A stretch of 64,000 nt of DNA, taken from contig QKWP01000702.1 of the NCBI GenBank assembly GCA_003550325.1, forward strand, positions 27,178 through 91,177, read 5' to 3'. This document shows, piece after piece, positions 58,475 to 64,000 of the stretch. Position 1 is the stretch's first letter. Each line of letters begins with the position of its first letter. Position numbers and translations under genes: made by a program. This stretch comes from Gigaspora rosea (taxonomy: Eukaryota; Glomeromycota; Glomeromycetes; Diversisporales; Gigasporaceae). The notes beneath the pieces are model-generated. The model was given only the letters and a program-made list of their open reading frames with translations, was not told where the DNA came from and ran no database searches.

Positions 58475-59500
58475 ATTCAGCAACCATGCCAGTACTTTAT
58501 TAGGTTTATATAATTAATACTAATGTTTTATACAAGTTACGGCTAACACCTACCTAAATTTTAAATACTGACTAACCCGGCTCTTTGTGACTAACGTCCA
58601 AATTACCCATGTTCGATCTGCTATAGTAAACTTTAACTCCATATTAAAAGTTCTGTACGAGGGAATTTAATATATCACTGTTTGGTGTTTATGTCCTAAC
58701 TTATCATGATTGCCTACTTTTTTCCTAACCTTCTTCTCCAAGCTTCTCGAGCAGAAGAATTCGAAATTCCAACTAACTAAAAAAAATAAAACATATCAAG
58801 AAAATAAAAGGGGAGATAAAAAAGAGGGGTAATACTAAACTATACGAAATTTAAAATAAATGAAAAAAAGGAAAAAGAAAAACTGAAGAAAAAGTCAGAA
58901 AAAAAGAAACAATCTATGATAAGTACACTATTATAGCCCGTGCCAGGCATAAACAAAAACTATATAACAACTACAACAATTGTATATCTCTATTGTAAAG
59001 CTTCGCTTTGAAATTACTAAACCCTTTCAACTAAACATTTCATCTTCGAATATCTCTTTAGCCATAGACATAAGAACCTTGTCATGTGGAATAGCAAAGT
59101 GTTGTCCAAAACAAACACGTAGTTGCATTCTACTAAGTTCGTGCGAAAATGGAAACTGTAAACAATGTCGATCTTTTACCGGGGGTAAGCTAAATCGCCC
59201 ACTTTTTCGAAAAAATTTGGAGCAAAAAAGGAGTGGTGCAAAAGCGAAAAAGGAGTCACTTGTATCAAACTTGAAGGAGAGTAAGTCCAGAAAACTCATT
59301 TTCTTGTTATTTCCCACTGTTTTACCACAGAATACTTCGTCAACGGAGAGAAACTCATATCCCCACCAAAATTTCTCGTACAAGGGCACCACCTTCTGCC
59401 AGTTATCTTGTAAGAAGACGCTTCTGGTTTGCATGCCGAATATACAAAGGAGTCCTCCAACACAATTGACCTTTGTAAGAACCATATTTCTGTGTTATTC
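58475..59500 (-). mobile_element. Poly(A)-tailed retroposon family R, copy C (best preserved)
   Basis: Read on the minus strand: ORF (59485-59027), a 3' segment matching copy A (TATAGTTTTTGTTTATGCC, CTTCTGCTCGAGAAGC), and an A-tail next to GGTTGCTGAATT (58471-58490), as at 8395-8414. Confidence 0.65.
59027..59485 (-). CDS. 152-aa ORF of retroposon family R, unknown function
   Basis: An intact frame MVLTKVNCVGGLLCIFGMQT ... VFLQDNWQKVVPLYEKFWWG ... LSVDEVFCGKTVGNNKKMSF ... PPVKDRHCLQFPFSHELSRM ... FGQHFAIPHDKVL ... EIFEDEMFS. Hydrophobic and aromatic patches alternate with basic ones; no known domain is recognised. Decayed relatives occur at 7470-7883 and 44480-44960, with the PPxKDRHC motif shared by the first. 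It could be a TE-encoded protein, or a gene fragment caught in a retroposon. The opposite frame at 58980-59519 is also open but lacks homologous support. Confidence 0.45.
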   Translation of the reverse strand: MVLTKVNCVGGLLCIFGMQTRSVFLQDNWQKVVPLYEKFWWGYEFLSVDEVFCGKTVGNNKKMSFLDLLSFKFDTSDSFFAFAPLLFCSKFFRKSGRFSLPPVKDRHCLQFPFSHELSRMQLRVCFGQHFAIPHDKVLMSMAKEIFEDEMFS

Positions 59501-59519
59501 TACTATACTTTATGTATAG

Positions 59520-59922
59520 GCAACTCTCTAACAAGAAAAATTTTTGGTTTCTTTCGGTGAGAAAATTTGGTCCAAGTGATTGTCAGAAAGAGTTGGTTTT
59601 TCTTATATATATAATATTATATATATAATTTTTAATATTAAATCATTTTTGATTCACTGGTCCATTTTTTATGATTTAACTACCAAATGTTTGTCTCGAT
59701 AAGACAATTTTAACAAGCCCAAAATTATTAAATTCTAATTACAGGATTCCAAGATCAACAAGGATTTGTATTCTATAAACAAATTAGAGTTTATACTATA
59801 TATAATTTTATTGTATAGTTTCTTATGATATGAATGTCCAATTTTTTTCCATATTGTATATCTAAAACTAAATTGGACTTTCAATTATCAGACAACTATA
59901 CAATAATACCATTATTGTATAG
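59520..59922. other. AT-rich, no gene recognised
   Basis: Short (TA)n and TATTATATATATAATTTTTA near 59605. Nothing else. Confidence 0.4.
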
Positions 59923-60062
59923 GATTAGTTTACACTATCGTAAATATTTTTTTGATCACATGCTAGGTATAATATTTGATTGGCCGATTCTTGGCCAATC
60001 AAATTTTACATCTAGCATGTGATCAGAAAAATATTCACGATATTGAAAATCACCTATACAAT
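59923..60062. repeat. Hairpin MITE, 140 bp
   Basis: ATTGTATAGGATTAGTTTAC, TTTGATCACATGCTAGGT and TTTGATTGGCC are mirrored by GGCCAATCAAA, CATCTAGCATGTGATCA and CCTATACAAT. Confidence 0.8.
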
Positions 60063-60166
60063 AACTATAAAGTACATGATACAAATTTTTATCAATCTTA
60101 GGATCCTGTAATTTGAATTTAATAATTTTGAGAATAAGAATTATCTTACTAAGACGTACATTTTGG

Positions 60167-60452
60167 TAGGGTTCCGCAATTTGATTTGATCTTCAAATAT
60201 TTGAATCAAATATTTGATCAAATTCAAATTCAAATTTGATTATAGTTGATTTGATCAAATTCAAATATGTCCAAATTTGATTGGATTTGACAAATATTTG
60301 ATTTGATTTGAAAATTACTATTAAAAATTCAAATTCAAATCAAATTCAAATTCAAATATTTGAATCAAATCAAATTCAAATTAGAGTCAATTTGATTTGA
60401 TCAAATTCAAATTGATCCAATATTTGATTTAATTTGAATTTGAGGAACTCTA
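60167..60452. mobile_element. hAT-like MITE built from CAAATTTGAAT words, perfect CATTTTGG duplication
   Basis: Ends TAGGGTTCCGCAA and the complement of TAGAGTTCCTCAA. CATTTTGG stands at 60159-60166 and 60453-60460. A paralogous stretch at 60630-60665 (AACATTTTGGTAGTTGAATT) has the site uninterrupted. The interior is almost only CAAATATTTGAATC/GATTTGAATTTG words. Confidence 0.92.
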
Positions 60453-60460
60453 CATTTTGG

Positions 60461-61141
60461 TAGTTAAATTATTCAAAATGAACTAATAGATCAAAAGTTA
60501 TTTAATATTAGAAAAATTTATTTAATAATTTTAAAAATTACTATTAAAATTACAAAAAAGTTGAATAATCTTGGGATCCTGTAATTGGGTTTTGATGATC
60601 TGGCTTGTTAGAATCGTCTCATTAAGATGAACATTTTGGTAGTTGAATTATTCAAACAAACTAGTAGATTATAACAGATAAGTTATTCAATATTTAATAT
60701 ATATATATTATTAAATTTTAACCAATCAAATGCTTAAAAAAATTATCAGGTAGGGGTTAGCTACTTAGTGAAGCCCTAATCAGATGATAAATGGACCTTC
60801 TCTAACCAAGCTTCTACTTCTATTTATATATTTATAAAACTTGACAAAGTTCTAAAGTATTTCTACTATATTTTTGTTCAATAGTATTAAAACCTATCAA
60901 GGTGCCTTATTTAAAAGTTTGCAAGTTTTTTTCATCTCTATTTAGATGCAGAACATCCAGTAAATAGTTTTTGTATCCAATAGCAGCTTGGTAAAATTTG
61001 TTGTATATAAATATATTAACTACCGTATAAAGTTTTTTGTAATTTGATTTTTTTGAAAAATTGCTATAAGAAATTATCAAAAAAAGTTAATTAAATTTCT
61101 TGAATATTTTTTTTAAAATTAATGTAAATGTACCTGTAGGG
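60461..61141. other. Diverged duplicate flanks; no gene
   Basis: 60560-60690 resembles 60095-60166 plus 60453-60520 (TTGGGATCCTGTAATT, then CATTTTGGTAG). An ATTATCAGG/CTAATCAGATGATAA pair near 60745-60795 may be a small inverted element. Confidence 0.5.
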
Positions 61142-61393
61142 TAGTGTTGTCACTTGGACGTTTTTTGGACATTTTGGACATTTTTTCAAATTAAAATTAC
61201 TTAAAATTTTATAAAGATAATCTATTTTAATTTTTTTACCAATGAGTCCAGTACCTAAAAAAATATATAATTATATATTTTTTTAAATTACTTTATTGAT
61301 TAGTTAAACATGGGACATAGGTTTGGACAATTTTGGACAATCTTGGACGTTGGACAAAAAACATAGTATGGACACGTCCAAGTGACAACACTG
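61142..61393. mobile_element. hAT-like MITE built from TTGGACATTTT words, perfect CTGTAGGG duplication
   Basis: Ends TAGTGTTGTCACTTGGACG and the complement of CAGTGTTGTCACTTGGACG. CTGTAGGG stands at 61134-61141 and 61394-61401. GGACATTTTGGACATTTTTT lies on the left and GGACAATTTTGGACAATC on the right. Confidence 0.93.
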
Positions 61394-61464
61394 CTGTAGG
61401 GTACATTAAATTTTTTGTACCCTTTATTTTGATCATACAATATTACAAAAACTGTAATACTGAT

Positions 61465-61660
61465 ATAGGTTAGAGTTAGGATTTGGCTATTATATAGTAA
61501 AATCGCTCAAGGAAACTTTTTATTAATGCACAAAAAGTGGTTTAGTATGCAATTTCTTGTGAAATAAGCGATTTTTGTCAAAATGAACGTTTGTTTTAAA
61601 ATTTTCTGATCATATAATATTACACCTGATTTTAAATTTTATGGCAATCTATATAGGTCA
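61465..61660. repeat. MITE family M1 copy
   Basis: GGTTAGAGTTAGG, AAAATCGCTCAAGGAAACTT and TTACACCTGATTTTAAATTT match the 25500 and 39690 copies. Confidence 0.55.
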
Positions 61661-63009
61661 CATGATAGGATACATGTACTTTAGAGTACATATAAATAAA
61701 CTCTTTTTTTTAAAATGTTATATTAATTAAATTTATATATAATTCAAAATTTTGTTGCTTATACCAAAATTTAAATTTATTAACAGATTGTTAAATTTTA
61801 TTAATAAAATTTAAAATTGTATTAAGTGCAGTAGCAATTAAGAAAATATAATCAGCACTTAAAACAAGTAGTTTTGCAAAAGTATTAAAATTAAAAATAG
61901 GGGTATCTTGAATTATATTATACAAGGGCTACCAAAGCATTGGTGATACTTTTTAGATTGTAATTACTCAAAATTGGGTAAGTAACTGCAGCATAAAATT
62001 TATATTATATATTCAGCAGATCACATGGTATAATTTGCTAAAATTCTGTATAGTTTTGTTAGATCGTATAGAAGTTATACAAAAAAATAAAAAAGTGACA
62101 TTTTTGGGTTGGTACAAAGATTAATTTTTGGAAATTTTTTTTAATAAAAAATTCACAAAAAATCAAATTTTTTTTAAAAATTCTACTCAGATATATGTAA
62201 AACCTAGGCAACATTATGTGATTTAAAAAAAAGGCAGTTAGTATAATGGATTAGATGCAATCAACAAAAAAAGTAAGATTATCTTTTTTTTCACAAAAAT
62301 GATTGGTAAAAATAAGACTTAATTGATAAATGAAAAAGCTCTATAACCAAGAAATTCTGTTTACTCTAGTACTGTTAAAGTCGTTATGAAAAGTTTGTCA
62401 CATAAAAGGTAATAAAAAAGCTTTATAAAGCAGGTAGCTTGAAAGATAAAAAAAAAAGGAAAAAAAGGGGTTGGATATTCGAGATTGCATTTTCCTTTTA
62501 ACTCTCCTAGTCTCAAAAAGTTTAATTACTAGCAAAACTACTACCAAATTTTATTCAAATTATTAACCTTTTAAATTATTAAAAAAAAAATAAATATATA
62601 CAAAAGTACTATACTATTCACCATGCATTGCATAAAGATTTAAAATCTTGCATTGTCTTTTTAAACCATATGCTCTTTACTTAATTACGTACCTATGAAA
62701 TCTAGTCTTTTTGAAGCTATAAATATGTTTTGGGGCCTGGTAAACTACAATTTTTCATTTTGAAGGCTTTTCTTTGTGATTTAGATATAAGTATATAAGG
62801 TATAAGGAATACAATATTGAATGTTTAAGCCATTTTTTAAGTGTAATTATAGTTTTACTAATTGGACTTGTTTTTTTTGGTCTTGATATTAGATCATATT
62901 GCTACTTGTATTAAAGTTAAAAATGAACCTACAAAATATAAAAATAAAATAGTTTAAATTTTTGCTAATAAAAAATAAAAAATTTTTTTTAAAAAAAATT
63001 TAAAATTTG
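61661..63009. other. AT-rich, no gene recognised
   Basis: 61930-62050 (GTTACTTA..., TTTTGTTAGATC) has an inverted counterpart at 63830-63960 (AGATCATGCAG..., TAACTTGAAATC), suggesting an outer inverted repeat around 62-64 kb. No coding frame is convincing. Confidence 0.4.
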
Positions 63010-63780
63010 AACCTTTATAAAGGTTTGACTTGATGAATAATATTTACTGAATATTTACTAAATATTCAATATTCAAATATATAATTTTTTACTAAATGAA
63101 TATTCGAATATTTAAAATTTTACTAAATATATTCATTGAATATTCATTGAATATATATATATATATATCAAATATATATATAATTTTATAATTTTGTTTT
63201 ATTTTTTAGAAGTTTGCTATTTATCACCACTGGTTATCATCACCGGTGTTCAATTTACCAATTAAAATTCAGGATCAGGTGTAACATGTAGATCAATTTT
63301 TGTATAACAAAAACAAAAAATTTTTAAAAAATTCCTAAAATTGCTTCTAACCTAAAATTTTGCCTATGAAACTACTTTTTTTTATGCAAAAAAAAAATTC
63401 CTCATAAAATTTTGGTATAAACTATATTCCCTGCCCCATCCCAGTTCTCACCCTTACCCTAATATTAAAGGGATTTAATTTTTATTTAGTTTGTTTTGTT
63501 TATTTTGTTTTATGCATTGTAGATCACCAGTGATGATCACCAGTGGTGATTTGTAGTAATTTTCTATTTTTTAATAATTTATTTGCAATTTTATTGTCTA
63601 ATTTAAATGAAATAGTTATATAATTTTTTAAAATTGAAATAAATTTAATATTCAATGAATATTCAGTAAATATTCAAATATTCAATCAAAATTTTTGGAT
63701 GAATATTCGAATAATAAAATATTAAACAAATGAATATTTAAATACTTATTTTTTGAACAAATTAGACCTCTAAACCTTCA
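63010..63780. repeat. GAATATTC-word array, interrupted by an ATCACC MITE
   Basis: 63050-63175 and 63640-63750 consist of GAATATTC, TTTACTAAATATTC and TATTCATTGAATATT words. The 356-bp MITE at 63209-63564 sits between the two halves. Confidence 0.6.
63209..63564. mobile_element. Tc1/mariner-like MITE (ATCACC family), intact copy, TA duplication
   Basis: Flanked by TA (63207-63208 and 63565-63566). The ends run GAAGTTTGCTATTTATCACC and complement of GAAAATTACTACAAATCACC. ATCACCACTGG and CCAGTGGTGAT mark the inner ends. The interior shares AAAATTTTG...TTCCTCATAAAATTTTG and CTTACCCTAATATTAAAGGG with the 56724 copy. Confidence 0.82.
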
Positions 63781-64000
63781 TACTAATAAAAAAACAGTAA
63801 AAAAACTATAATTGTGGTAATTTTCGTATAATTTCTGCATGATCTAACAAAACTGCATAAAATTTTAGCATGTTATACCATGAAATCTGCTGAACATGCA
63901 GCATAAATTTTGTACTATGGTTACTTATCCGATTTCAAGTAATTACAATCCAAAAAGTGTTTACAATGCTTTAATAGCTCTCTGTATATATATAATTTCA

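Noticed and set aside
58980..59519. 179-codon plus-strand ORF
   Set aside because: The minus frame across the same DNA shares PPxKDRHC with the copy at 7623-7883, so the minus strand is the supported one.
12090..63460. CCCTAA/TTAGGG-like runs suggesting telomeric sequence
   Set aside because: Each is a single CCTAACCCT-type stretch inside MITE family M1, the ATCACC family or another small hairpin; no tandem telomere array exists.

Overview
The window is AT-rich, intron-rich eukaryotic DNA. The TKL-type kinase fragment, the Uma2-like nuclease, the short GT-AG introns (about 70-90 bp), the large LINE with degenerate relatives and the dense carpet of inverted-repeat elements suggest an arbuscular mycorrhizal fungus (Glomeromycotina, Rhizophagus-like). 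That is inference from gene content; no species is claimed. There is one ambiguous base, at 57295.

Layout. 1-6890: a non-LTR retrotransposon on the minus strand, with a 754-codon ORF1 and an ORF2 (APE-type endonuclease, reverse transcriptase, degenerate RNase H-like tail) that runs off the left edge and carries three in-frame stops. 7000-19715: nested mobile DNA. A poly(A)-tailed retroposon copy is followed by a composite bounded by about 0.9-1 kb inverted arms that encloses a hAT-like insert, a LINE 3' end, a foldback element and a 5.5 kb pogo/Tigger element with a broken transposase. 20-29 kb: small inverted-repeat elements, a disabled TKL kinase and a CA-rich minisatellite.

29-38.7 kb: the gene-rich segment. 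It holds a Uma2-like nuclease with a C2H2 finger (minus), a 107-residue acidic helical protein (plus), retromer sorting nexin VPS17 (minus), the complex I assembly factor CIA30/NDUFAF1 (plus), a coding fragment with a tandemly duplicated 3' end, and a PSO2/SNM1 pseudogene. 39-49.5 kb: foldback elements, hAT-like inserts, LRR gene remnants and retroposon fragments. 49.6-54 kb: PAM16 (minus) and ATG14 (plus), divergent. 54-64 kb: SINEs, MITEs, retroposons and word-repeat elements, with no confident host gene.

Most exons are shorter than a typical ORF cut-off; gene models were built by hand from GT-AG junctions with phase checks. The intact genes are housekeeping: endosome-to-Golgi retrieval, autophagy initiation, mitochondrial import and complex I assembly. 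They share no single pathway, although VPS17 (a PX protein) and ATG14 (a PI3-kinase subunit) both belong to PI3P biology.

The most unusual signal is a set of at least nine short insertions (about 180-1180 bp) with short inverted ends and recognisable 8-bp target duplications, as expected of hAT transposons. Most are internally built from one short self-complementary word, a different word in each element. Three have a matching empty site elsewhere in the window.
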